Source of the DNA: Gammaproteobacteria bacterium
GTDB taxonomy: Bacteria; Pseudomonadota; Gammaproteobacteria; Coxiellales; Coxiellaceae
Length of the DNA stretch: 56,488 nucleotides
Direction: 5' to 3'
NCBI GenBank assembly: GCA_026399315.1
Contig: JAPLRF010000036.1
Coordinates: 1-56,488, forward strand
The position numbers and the translations under genes are program-made. Within the stretch, counting starts at the first letter, position 1, and each line of letters starts with the position of its first letter. Below, one piece after another: positions 34,616 through 42,604 of the stretch. The notes under the pieces are model-generated. The model did not search any database. It worked only from the letters and a program-made list of their open reading frames with translations, and was not told where the DNA came from.

Positions 34616-37600
34616 ATGTTGGCTGAAAAACAAATCAACAACTTAAGCGCGTTATTTAAAACATTACCGGCGCAGGATAGAAAATTAATTGCACTTCGAA
34701 TTATCTGCTATCAAAGCGCCTATTATGGGTTCGAGTCAAGCTTTATCAATGAAATTATAAAATCAGGTCTTGCTGATGAAAAAGGCCGCGTATTAACAGT
34801 GTCACTTTATCAAAACTTGGTCGCGAAAATAGTGAAATTAAATTTTTCGCTAAATAAACGGGATTTTTTGATTCAAAAAGAATTGCATCATGTGCTGTTG
34901 GTGCAGGTGTCCAATGAAGAAATGAAATGGGTTTTTTCTATTGTTAGTAAACTGTATGGAAAAGAAATCCCTGATTTTTTAGATCAGAAAAACAGTCGCT
35001 TCTTTCATCAAGAAAAATCAAAAATACGTGCGTGCTTTATGAAGGCTGTTTATGCAAATGAATTAAATTATTTTACAGCGCATTCGAGTAGTCTTGTCTA
35101 TTGTAATTATGCAGCAAGTTATCTGCAGGATATGTTCAATACAGGTTCTATCGGAGAAGTGTGGTTTAATTCTAGACATAAAATCATACAATTATTTATA
35201 TGCATTGCGCTACTGCGATATTATTATTGTGAAGAACCGCCTATCTGCAATAACGATGAAATACTTTCGTTATTTGAGCGGGTAGATATGAACGGCATTG
35301 ATCATGATGTTCTGCATTATTACAGCGCCATTATTCATTTATCGATCGGAAATAGTGATCGAATGAAGTTGCATTATGCCAACATTAAAAATCCTAAATC
35401 GGGATTTTCTTTGGCATTAAAGGCCACTATTGCCTTTTTAGAAAACGACACGGAAACAGCAAGTATCTCATATCGTCTTGCTTTAAGTGCTATCAGAAAA
35501 CAATTTGGCTCGCGTTCCTATTATTTTGACAATATTCTTGGCATATTTCACAATTTATGTTTAGCGTATGTTGATAAAAATGTCTCGCAACTGGCTGTTA
35601 ATGCAGATCAATACAATAAATATGCAGAGCAAAGGGGATTACTGCTGCCAATGAGATTTGTTTATACATTCTTGCCTAGCATTATCGCCATTGAAAAGGG
35701 TGCGCAAAAAAATGTTTCACGCTATTTAAAGGAAATGTTGAGAAATCCAAATGACCCTGCAATTCATCCACTGTCGTTTGCCATTTATTGTCTGTTGCGT
35801 TTTGTGACTGACGAAAATTATATCGCGAATTCATGCGAGCAATTGCATAAAATTACAATGCAATGCATCAAAAAAAATCATCTCATGGCGGCGTGTATTT
35901 TCTATGAATTACTAGAGAAAATTGAAAAATATCAACTTGAGTCGCAGGATTTTTTAGATAAAAGCGCGATTAAATTACGCTTGTTAGCATTAATTAATAT
36001 TAAAAATGAATGGGAATATAGTTTGCAGACGCTAGAAGGTTTGCTCCTAGGGGAGGGTGTTGTCAATAATGCAACCCCCGATAAGGCAAAGCGTCTTTTG
36101 TGGTTGATTGATACCGACAAACAACGTGTTAATGTAATTGAACAGTGTCTCAATAGATCTGGGCAATGGAGCGCTGGAAAAGCAATCAGCTTAAATAAAT
36201 TAAAAAATCATCACGAATACCCGCAGCTTAATTATTTAACGGAAGCAGATAAAAAAGTTGCCCACTGTATCGTTGCAGAGCGTATGGGCTGGGGAAGTCA
36301 GCACGAATATTTATTTGATCATAATCGAGCGATATTAGCCCTGACTGCGAATACCAATATCGCCCATCAAAACAACAAAGAAGTGGCTATTGAGTTGGTA
36401 CGTGCAGAGCCAGAGTTATACATCGAAGAAAATAATAATGGATATCAATTTGCTTTATCGCATTGGTTACCCGAAATAGGATTAATTATTGAGCCAGAAA
36501 GTTTAAATAAATACCGTGTCATCGATTTTTCAATGGCATTTTTGAATATTGCGCAGGTATTGACGAAATCAGGAATGACTGTTCCTCTTACCGCGAAAGA
36601 AAAAGTACTGCGCGTTATTCAGCACGCTAAGAAAGATATTCATATTCACGTGGGCATTAAGGATATTATCCCTGAAATTGCAGGAGATCCAACGCCTTGC
36701 ATTCAATTGTTGCCTACAAAGGAAGGCGTGCGCGCAACATTATGGGTAAGACCATTGCCCAATCAAGGAACGTATTGCAAAAGCGCGCAAGGAAAAGAAA
36801 GTGTGATGGCGCTTATTACTGAAAATGGCATTGAAAATCGAGTGCGCATTTTACGTGATTTCTCACTGGAAAAAAGCAGCCAATTAAATTTATTATCGAA
36901 GTGTCAAAGTTTGTCTCACCATGAAATTGAACCTTCTGAATATGAAATTAACACACCAGAGGAAACACTCGAAACATTGTCTGAATTACAAAACTATGCA
37001 GCGCTTTCTCCTGTTGTTATTGAATGGCCGCAAGGACAAACCTTTAAAATAAAACAAAAAATATCTTTCAGTAATCTTTCTTTGAATATTGCTTCCGTCA
37101 ATAATTGGTTTGAATACAAAGGAAAAATCACGCTGGATGATGGTGATGTGCTCGCCATGCAGGATTTGCTGGATGCGATTAACAGGCAGTCTGTGGGGCG
37201 TTTTGTGCGCTTACAAAGTGGAGAGTTTTTAGAGTTAACAAGCCAATTAAAAAAACAACTCAATATTTTGCACGCTATATCCGATGGTAATAAAATTAAT
37301 GCTCTTGGCGCACAAGTCTTATCTGATATTGTGGCAGAAGCGGAAAGCGCTACCTTTGACGCTGGATGGACAGCACATTTGAAAAAAATGCAGTCCATGA
37401 AAAAGCATGCGCCTAAAGTGCCATCCACTTTGCAAGCAACATTGCGTGATTACCAAATCGAAGGGTTTCATTATTTGTCACGATTAACGCATTGGGGAAT
37501 TGGCGCATGTCTTGCGGATGATATGGGTCTTGGAAAAACGGTTCAAACGATTGCGCTTTTGTTAGATCGCTCAAAACACGGTCCCTCATTGGTGATCGCG

Positions 37601-38818
37601 CCGACTTCTGTCGCTTTTAATTGGGTGGAAGAATTAAATAAATTCGCGCCTACACTGAACGTTTACAATTTGCATTCCGATGATCGTGAAACACTGGTTA
37701 AAAAAGCAGGTAAATTTGACGTTATTATTTGCAGTTATGGATTGCTGCAACACAACGATAAATTGCTTATTAACAAACAGTGGGAAACCATTGTCCTGGA
37801 TGAAGCACAAGCCATTAAAAATGCCAGCACGCAACGCTGGAAAAATGTGATGGCATTGAAAGGAAAAAATCGGATTGCGCTATCGGGCACACCCATTGAA
37901 AATCACTTGGGCGAATTGTGGAGTATTTTCAGTTTTATTAACCCCGGTCTGCTGGGATCGATTAAATCTTTTCAAAACAAATATTCCACCCCGATTGAGA
38001 CAAAACAAGAACCCGATAAAGTACATGCCTTAAAAACGCTGGTTTCTCCCTATATTTTGCGACGCCTTAAATCAGAAGTATTAACGGAATTGCCGCCCAA
38101 AACAGAACAAACAATTCGTGTTGAGCAGTCTGAAGAAGAAGCGATTTTTTATGAAGCACTGCGTCGAAAAACGGAAGAGCGCATGGCGAGCTTAATGACA
38201 GCAAATAATCGTATCGGTGTGCTGGCTGAAATTACCAAATTGCGCCAAGCCTGTTGTGACAGTTCGCTTGTTGATAAATCCTTGTCGATTGAAAACTCAA
38301 AGCTTAACGCATTTATTGAAACCTGTAAAAATATTATTGATAATGGTCATAAAGCGCTTGTTTTTAGCCAATATGTTTCGTTTTTACATATTGTCAGAGC
38401 ACGCATTGAGAGCGAGAAAATTAATTATCAGTATCTCGATGGTTCAACATCACCAGTCAATCGCAAAAAATCCGTTGAGGCTTTTCAATCTGGCGAGGGT
38501 GATTTATTTTTGTTAAGTTTAAAAGCAGGGGGTAGTGGCTTAAATTTAACGGCTGCAGATTATGTCATCCATCTTGATCCATGGTGGAATCCGGCGGTAG
38601 AAGATCAAGCTTCCGATCGGGCGCATCGTATCGGACAAGAACGCCCTGTTACTATTTATCGCTTTATCATGCAAAATACAATCGAAGAAAAGATATTGAG
38701 TATGCATGAGCATAAGCGTAATTTAGCCAATGAATTGTTAAGTGGGCAGGGCATTAGCGGTAAATTGTCCAATGAGGATCTAATGAGTTTGATTACTGCT
38801 TCTTCTATCCTGAAGTGA
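34616..38818 (+). CDS. SNF2-family helicase with a 900-residue unknown N-terminal region
   Basis: 1400 residues. The C-terminal third is a Swi2/Snf2 ATPase: motif I ADDMGLGKTVQT near 966-977, motif II DEAQ near 1059 in VLDEAQAIKN, ALSGTPIEN, then the second RecA lobe with VFSQYVSFL near 1248 and HLDPWWNPAVEDQASDRAHR (motifs V-VI) near 1318. Such proteins translocate on DNA and remodel protein-DNA complexes. Residues 1-900 carry no domain I know; 200-500 is helical and looks TPR-like, with many Cys and Tyr. No SWIM zinc motif is evident. AAGAGAAATC precedes the ATG. Flanked by R5 upstream and R3 downstream. Confidence 0.88.
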   Translation: MLAEKQINNLSALFKTLPAQDRKLIALRIICYQSAYYGFESSFINEIIKSGLADEKGRVLTVSLYQNLVAKIVKLNFSLNKRDFLIQKELHHVLLVQVSNEEMKWVFSIVSKLYGKEIPDFLDQKNSRFFHQEKSKIRACFMKAVYANELNYFTAHSSSLVYCNYAASYLQDMFNTGSIGEVWFNSRHKIIQLFICIALLRYYYCEEPPICNNDEILSLFERVDMNGIDHDVLHYYSAIIHLSIGNSDRMKLHYANIKNPKSGFSLALKATIAFLENDTETASISYRLALSAIRKQFGSRSYYFDNILGIFHNLCLAYVDKNVSQLAVNADQYNKYAEQRGLLLPMRFVYTFLPSIIAIEKGAQKNVSRYLKEMLRNPNDPAIHPLSFAIYCLLRFVTDENYIANSCEQLHKITMQCIKKNHLMAACIFYELLEKIEKYQLESQDFLDKSAIKLRLLALINIKNEWEYSLQTLEGLLLGEGVVNNATPDKAKRLLWLIDTDKQRVNVIEQCLNRSGQWSAGKAISLNKLKNHHEYPQLNYLTEADKKVAHCIVAERMGWGSQHEYLFDHNRAILALTANTNIAHQNNKEVAIELVRAEPELYIEENNNGYQFALSHWLPEIGLIIEPESLNKYRVIDFSMAFLNIAQVLTKSGMTVPLTAKEKVLRVIQHAKKDIHIHVGIKDIIPEIAGDPTPCIQLLPTKEGVRATLWVRPLPNQGTYCKSAQGKESVMALITENGIENRVRILRDFSLEKSSQLNLLSKCQSLSHHEIEPSEYEINTPEETLETLSELQNYAALSPVVIEWPQGQTFKIKQKISFSNLSLNIASVNNWFEYKGKITLDDGDVLAMQDLLDAINRQSVGRFVRLQSGEFLELTSQLKKQLNILHAISDGNKINALGAQVLSDIVAEAESATFDAGWTAHLKKMQSMKKHAPKVPSTLQATLRDYQIEGFHYLSRLTHWGIGACLADDMGLGKTVQTIALLLDRSKHGPSLVIAPTSVAFNWVEELNKFAPTLNVYNLHSDDRETLVKKAGKFDVIICSYGLLQHNDKLLINKQWETIVLDEAQAIKNASTQRWKNVMALKGKNRIALSGTPIENHLGELWSIFSFINPGLLGSIKSFQNKYSTPIETKQEPDKVHALKTLVSPYILRRLKSEVLTELPPKTEQTIRVEQSEEEAIFYEALRRKTEERMASLMTANNRIGVLAEITKLRQACCDSSLVDKSLSIENSKLNAFIETCKNIIDNGHKALVFSQYVSFLHIVRARIESEKINYQYLDGSTSPVNRKKSVEAFQSGEGDLFLLSLKAGGSGLNLTAADYVIHLDPWWNPAVEDQASDRAHRIGQERPVTIYRFIMQNTIEEKILSMHEHKRNLANELLSGQGISGKLSNEDLMSLITASSILK

Positions 38819-38859
38819 CAGTACAATCGCGGTGCTTATCCCCAATGAATTAAACCGCC

Positions 38860-38946
38860 AAAAATAAATAAAATCATTTCAGAAACGCACCCGGCAGGGT
38901 GCGTGTGAACGCGCGTGAAAAAATATAGCTTACCGCATTAAAAGCG
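38860..38946. repeat. R3 repeat, copy B, after the SNF2 gene
   Basis: Near-identical to 34194-34275, including the perfect 8-bp hairpin ACGCACCC-GGCA-GGGTGCGT (38885-38904). Its right end carries the last codons and the stop (TAA at 38930-38932) of the minus-strand F-box-like gene. Confidence 0.75.
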
Positions 38947-40321
38947 ATGACCCTTCATTTCCGCCTTCTCGTGGAACGGGAGTAAATGCCGTATCCACAT
39001 CAAGATCACCATTGACGGTTTCTATTTCAGATCTGTCATCTTCTATTGCTATTGCGACGGTTTCTTCCACTTCTCTAAAGTCCGCTCCACAAAAAAGTGT
39101 GGCGAAGCGTCTTGATAACTGGATCTGTGGTGTTTCTTTGAAAATCAGCTGAAGAGTATCATCTGAAAATAAAACGGGTTGTTTTTTTCTGTAGATCTCT
39201 AACATTATTTCAGGCAAAGGAAAAAGTAGCGCGCATGAAATAATAACAGCAGCTATGGACAGAGTAAAAAGTTTCATGAACCGAGGAGAATTATCTAAAC
39301 AACAAGCTGATAATATTGTGTTATTTAGGCTTGAAAGTGGCTTGATGAAGTTGTCAAAATTTAATGGATTAGTACACGCCGACGATAGACAATATTTTAG
39401 TACCTCGCTTATGTTAAACATCGAAAAATTCGCGATAACATCCAAACTAAGGTTGCCGCTATTACACGGAAAAATCGCATCACACGCGCCGGCAGTTGCA
39501 GTGCAATTCTCGCCGAGCTGATAAGGTTTCTGATCTTGTGTCAATAGGTTGTAATATTGTTGAGTTAGATACGCCATGTACAATAATAGTAAAATAGCGG
39601 GCTTCAGATAAGGGTTAAAGAGAAAACGTTTAACTGAATATTTAAGCGCTGATGAAGTCGCTCTTCCCTTCGATATCATGATTGCAAGTTCTGATGGGGT
39701 GATTTTCCTATAGTCATACTCCAAGCCTGTTTTTAGACTGTTAGCGCCTGTTAATATTTTGAGTGCTGCGCTTATTGACACCGCAGTCAGTTGATCTGCT
39801 CTGCGGCCTGTCAGGCGCTTTAGGCTGTCAGGGAGGGTGCAATTTTGACTGGGAATAATGTCTAGATCGCGGTGATTAGCGGAATGAAACCGACAAAAAG
39901 ATTTCTTACGATCAACTCCAGCTTCAGTTTCGCGTTCGATTATTATAGGCTGGTTAAGATGGAGTGTAATGATATTTCTCATGCCGCGTGATTTGTCTTT
40001 ATCAGCATCAATTCGATACAAAACCTTTAAAAAATGAATAATATCTTCCTCTTTGATTTTTCCGTATTGACTTCTAATGTTTTCGTCATTTTCACGGCTT
40101 AGTCCATTGTTTTCCCATGCATCAATAATATCTTTCAATGAATCGCGTCTACCATTCTCGGTATTGATATGAAGTGCATCGGCAATGAGGAGCGTGGATG
40201 AGTGCCCGTTTATTGCATGCATAGCACCTCTCACGGATAAAAGATCTTTAACGGGCAAATAGGTTAAAATTTCTTGAAGCGGATTATAAGGCACTGGCGA
40301 TAAACTGGTTTGTGCTGGCAT
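38930..40321 (-). CDS. F-box-like protein with two membrane segments (candidate host-directed effector)
   Basis: 463 residues from the ATG at 40321, which has AAGGG just upstream; a further in-frame ATG 14 codons earlier has no ribosome site. Residues about 12-46 (NPLQEILTYLPVKDLLSVRG) read as an F-box, the eukaryotic motif that binds Skp1 of SCF ubiquitin ligases. Two hydrophobic segments lie near 240-257 and 349-372; the loop between holds about seven Cys, as expected for a segment in an oxidising compartment. The C-terminal 90 residues are acidic and hydrophilic. No bacterial enzyme domain is seen. In Legionellales, F-box proteins are secreted effectors; secretion here is inference. The gene lies between repeats R3 and R5. 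Confidence 0.78.
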   Translation of the reverse strand: MPAQTSLSPVPYNPLQEILTYLPVKDLLSVRGAMHAINGHSSTLLIADALHINTENGRRDSLKDIIDAWENNGLSRENDENIRSQYGKIKEEDIIHFLKVLYRIDADKDKSRGMRNIITLHLNQPIIIERETEAGVDRKKSFCRFHSANHRDLDIIPSQNCTLPDSLKRLTGRRADQLTAVSISAALKILTGANSLKTGLEYDYRKITPSELAIMISKGRATSSALKYSVKRFLFNPYLKPAILLLLYMAYLTQQYYNLLTQDQKPYQLGENCTATAGACDAIFPCNSGNLSLDVIANFSMFNISEVLKYCLSSACTNPLNFDNFIKPLSSLNNTILSACCLDNSPRFMKLFTLSIAAVIISCALLFPLPEIMLEIYRKKQPVLFSDDTLQLIFKETPQIQLSRRFATLFCGADFREVEETVAIAIEDDRSEIETVNGDLDVDTAFTPVPREGGNEGSSLLMR

Positions 40322-40380
40322 AGCGACCCTTATTGATGTGTATATATTTAGCGATATTAACATAAAAAGACATTTTTTGT

Positions 40381-40468
40381 GTAAAAATAGATCTAGCTTA
40401 ACGATTTAATGGTATTTTAAGGATCTTAATCCCTGTGTTTTTGCTCGAGGCTCGATAAACAGAAAAAC
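40381..40468. repeat. R5 repeat, copy B, upstream of the F-box-like gene
   Basis: Matches 34412-34500 in the same orientation. The 308-base gap between the F-box gene start and lysC holds this repeat, a GC-rich stretch around 40475-40505 (GTACTTACTCCGCTGCG), and the lysC promoter; no gene. Confidence 0.7.
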
Positions 40469-40575
40469 GTACTTACTCCGCTGCGCTGCGTGCGTACTTC
40501 CGATGGGTTCACTGTGTGGGTGCAGCAATGGGGTTTAACGAATATTTACTATTTTATGACGCTTGAAATCACTGT

Positions 40576-40604
40576 TTAGACTGATCCCTTTCTTATGCTA
40601 TGAT
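40576..40604 (+). promoter_or_regulatory. Possible lysC promoter
   Basis: -35-like TTAGAC (40576-40581), 17-base spacer, -10 TATGAT (40599-40604), 25 bases before the lysC ATG. The -35 match is weak. Confidence 0.4.
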
Positions 40605-40629
40605 CAGGTAAATCAAATTTGAGTAGCCT

Positions 40630-41850
40630 ATGTCATTAATCATCCAAAAATTTGGCGGCACATCGCTCGGCACATTAGAGCGTATTCGTCGTGTGGCAGA
40701 AATCATCTCTGAAACAAAACAAGCGGGCCATGATATTGTTATCGTCGTTTCTGCAATGAGCGGAGAAACGGATCGCTTAATTCAAATGGCCAATCAATTA
40801 AGTGATAAGCCAAGTGATAGGGAATATGACGCCTTGGTTTCAACGGGTGAATGTGTTTCAGCAGCATTATTGTCTATCGCACTGAACAATAAAGGAATTT
40901 TATCTTGTTCATTGACAGGGCGACAAGCGCAAATCTTCACTTCTGAGGCACATCGACGTGCGCACATTACCCATATTTCAACGGATGCCATCAAAGGCCT
41001 TTTGGCTGAAAATAAAATCCCCGTTATTACTGGTTTTCAAGGCGTGAATGCGATGAGTGATGTTACCACGCTAGAACGCGGTGGTTCTGATACGACTGCT
41101 GTTGCCTTAGCAGCAGCGCTTAAAGCCGATGAATGTCAAATTTACACGGATGTTGCGGGTGTTTATACTTCAGACCCGCGAATTATTCCTGATGCGCGAT
41201 TATTGGATCGCATTACCTATACCGAAATGTTGGCGCTATCGAGTTTGGGTGCCAAAGTATTGGCGAGATCATCTGTTGAATTTGCCAAAAAGAATCATAT
41301 TCCTATTCGCGTTTTATCCAGTTTTGAGCCAGGAACAGGTACAATAATTTCAGGCTTGGATGTGGTTAAAAAACCCTTTGTTTCAGGCGTAGCACTTGAT
41401 CGCCGACAAATTAAGTTATCTATCTTGGGTATTCCGAAAAAAAACAATGGGCTGCAATATTTTTTAGCATTCATGAATGATGCGAATTTTGATATTGATA
41501 TGACAGTGCAGAACCACTCTTCTTCAGAGGATACTGTTGATTTTATTTTCACGGTACACTGCGATGATTATCAAAATGCACTCCTGTTTTCAGAAATGAT
41601 AGCGAAAAAAACTGAAGCGCGCGAAGTCATTGTTGACGATCAAATCGCCAAATTATCATTGGTTGGCTTGGGGATGGAAGCGCATGCAGGCGTTGCTTCG
41701 AAAATTTTTCAAACACTGGGTTCTCAAAACATCCCGATTTATTTAATCACTTCAACGGATGCTAAGATTTCAACAATCATCGATGAAAAACATCTTGAAG
41801 CGGGTGCGCGCTTGCTTCACGGTGCCTTTGATTTAGGGCTTATTTCTTAA
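40630..41850 (+). CDS. lysC: Aspartate kinase
   Basis: First step of the aspartate pathway to lysine/DAP, threonine and methionine. 406 residues, the length of monofunctional Pseudomonas/Legionella-type LysC. N-terminal KFGGTSLG, VSAMSGETDRLI, TTLERGGSDTTAVALA, YTDVAGVYTSDPR; C-terminal two ACT domains (VALDRRQIKLSILGIP, then KLSLVGLGMEAHAGVASKIF) that normally bind the inhibitor lysine. csrA follows, the same order as in Legionella and Pseudomonas. Confidence 0.97.
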   Translation: MSLIIQKFGGTSLGTLERIRRVAEIISETKQAGHDIVIVVSAMSGETDRLIQMANQLSDKPSDREYDALVSTGECVSAALLSIALNNKGILSCSLTGRQAQIFTSEAHRRAHITHISTDAIKGLLAENKIPVITGFQGVNAMSDVTTLERGGSDTTAVALAAALKADECQIYTDVAGVYTSDPRIIPDARLLDRITYTEMLALSSLGAKVLARSSVEFAKKNHIPIRVLSSFEPGTGTIISGLDVVKKPFVSGVALDRRQIKLSILGIPKKNNGLQYFLAFMNDANFDIDMTVQNHSSSEDTVDFIFTVHCDDYQNALLFSEMIAKKTEAREVIVDDQIAKLSLVGLGMEAHAGVASKIFQTLGSQNIPIYLITSTDAKISTIIDEKHLEAGARLLHGAFDLGLIS

Positions 41851-41984
41851 CTTTTCAGTGATTCGATACCACTTCGTTGCGGTTCAATTCACAACTCATT
41901 GATTCCGATGAAAAATATTTTTTCTGCAGAATTTTCAATATCAACTACACTTATCACGTGATTAACAAGGATAAGGAGAGTGTT

Positions 41985-42176
41985 ATGTTGATTTTAACGA
42001 GACGTATCAGTGAATCGATCATGATTGGTGACAATGTCAAAATTACCGTTTTAGGGGTGAAAGGGAATCAAGTGCGTTTGGGGATTGATGCGCCAAAGGA
42101 TGTGTCCGTGCATCGCGAAGAAATTTTTGATCGCATTCGCAATGAAGGTGATAAAGGGAACGTGCATGAAGAATAG
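41985..42176 (+). CDS. csrA: Carbon storage regulator CsrA
   Basis: Dimeric RNA-binding protein that blocks translation by binding GGA motifs near ribosome sites. 63 residues from the ATG after AAGGAGAG; the frame is open 108 bases upstream, but the family starts [16 protein letters not shown] exactly here. RNA-contacting [17 protein letters not shown] is intact. In Legionella and Coxiella CsrA paralogues control life-cycle switching; which genes it controls here is unknown, but the giant gene 430 bases downstream has a GGA in an RBS hairpin. Confidence 0.97.
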   Translation: MLILTRRISESIMIGDNVKITVLGVKGNQVRLGIDAPKDVSVHREEIFDRIRNEGDKGNVHEE

Positions 42177-42241
42177 TCCCGATTGCATTTTAGAGTGAAT
42201 ACGTTATAGTGACGCCCTTATTGACAATAAGGATTTAAAAC

Positions 42242-42526
42242 ATGGCAGCAACAATTGATGAATTAACGGTTTCCTATACAGAAGAAGGTGTTGAAACGGT
42301 TAAAGAACTGGATAAGGTTGTTTTAACGCGGGGCGCATGGAGTACGATTATTTTCCGCCAACAGGATTGGGATCGCAAAAAAGAATCATATGGCGCAGAT
42401 AAGTATTCCATTCGCCGCTATCAAAAACGTAATGGCGAATATAAAATGCGCTCTAAATTTGTTATTTCGAGTAAAGATCAAGCGAATAAATTAATTGAAG
42501 TGTTAAATAAATGGATGGTTGAGTAG
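42242..42526 (+). CDS. Small PC4/YdbC-like protein
   Basis: 94 residues, AAGGATTTAAAACATG start. No signal or membrane segment. The order of blocks LTRGAWSTIIFRQQDWD, then YSIRRYQKRNGEYKMRSKFV and KLIEVLNKWM resembles the strand-strand-DIR-helix pattern of the PC4 coactivator/YdbC single-stranded DNA-binding fold. This is a pattern judgement, not a search result. Conserved hypothetical otherwise. It lies between csrA and the giant gene on the same strand. Confidence 0.7.
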   Translation: MAATIDELTVSYTEEGVETVKELDKVVLTRGAWSTIIFRQQDWDRKKESYGADKYSIRRYQKRNGEYKMRSKFVISSKDQANKLIEVLNKWMVE

Positions 42527-42566
42527 GTTTTCTTCAATTATATCTAAGCGTTACAATCTGCAATCA

Positions 42567-42599
42567 CTCCGAATTAACATGCTTGCGTGCAATTCGGAG
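42567..42599 (+). promoter_or_regulatory. Hairpin closing the ribosome site of the giant gene
   Basis: CTCCGAATT (42567-42575) and AATTCGGAG (42591-42599) are perfect reverse complements; the loop contains a further CATG/CGTG pairing. The right arm is the ribosome binding site CGGAGA of the gene starting at 42605, so folding would hide it. The GGA in the arm could be a CsrA contact. Confidence 0.55.
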
Positions 42600-42604
42600 A
42601 AGTC

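Noticed and set aside
36994..37428. 144-codon minus-strand frame inside the SNF2 gene
   Set aside because: Antisense to a continuous conserved protein; composition is that of a shadow frame.
34194..40468. Composite transposon or prophage carrying the SNF2 and F-box genes
   Set aside because: No transposase, integrase, tRNA att site or phage gene is present; only short repeats were found.
40441..40530. Similarity between the GC-rich stretch before lysC and the inner arm of the palindrome at 13141-13190
   Set aside because: Only short pieces (ACTCCGCT, ACTTCCG) agree and their order differs; not enough to claim a shared repeat.
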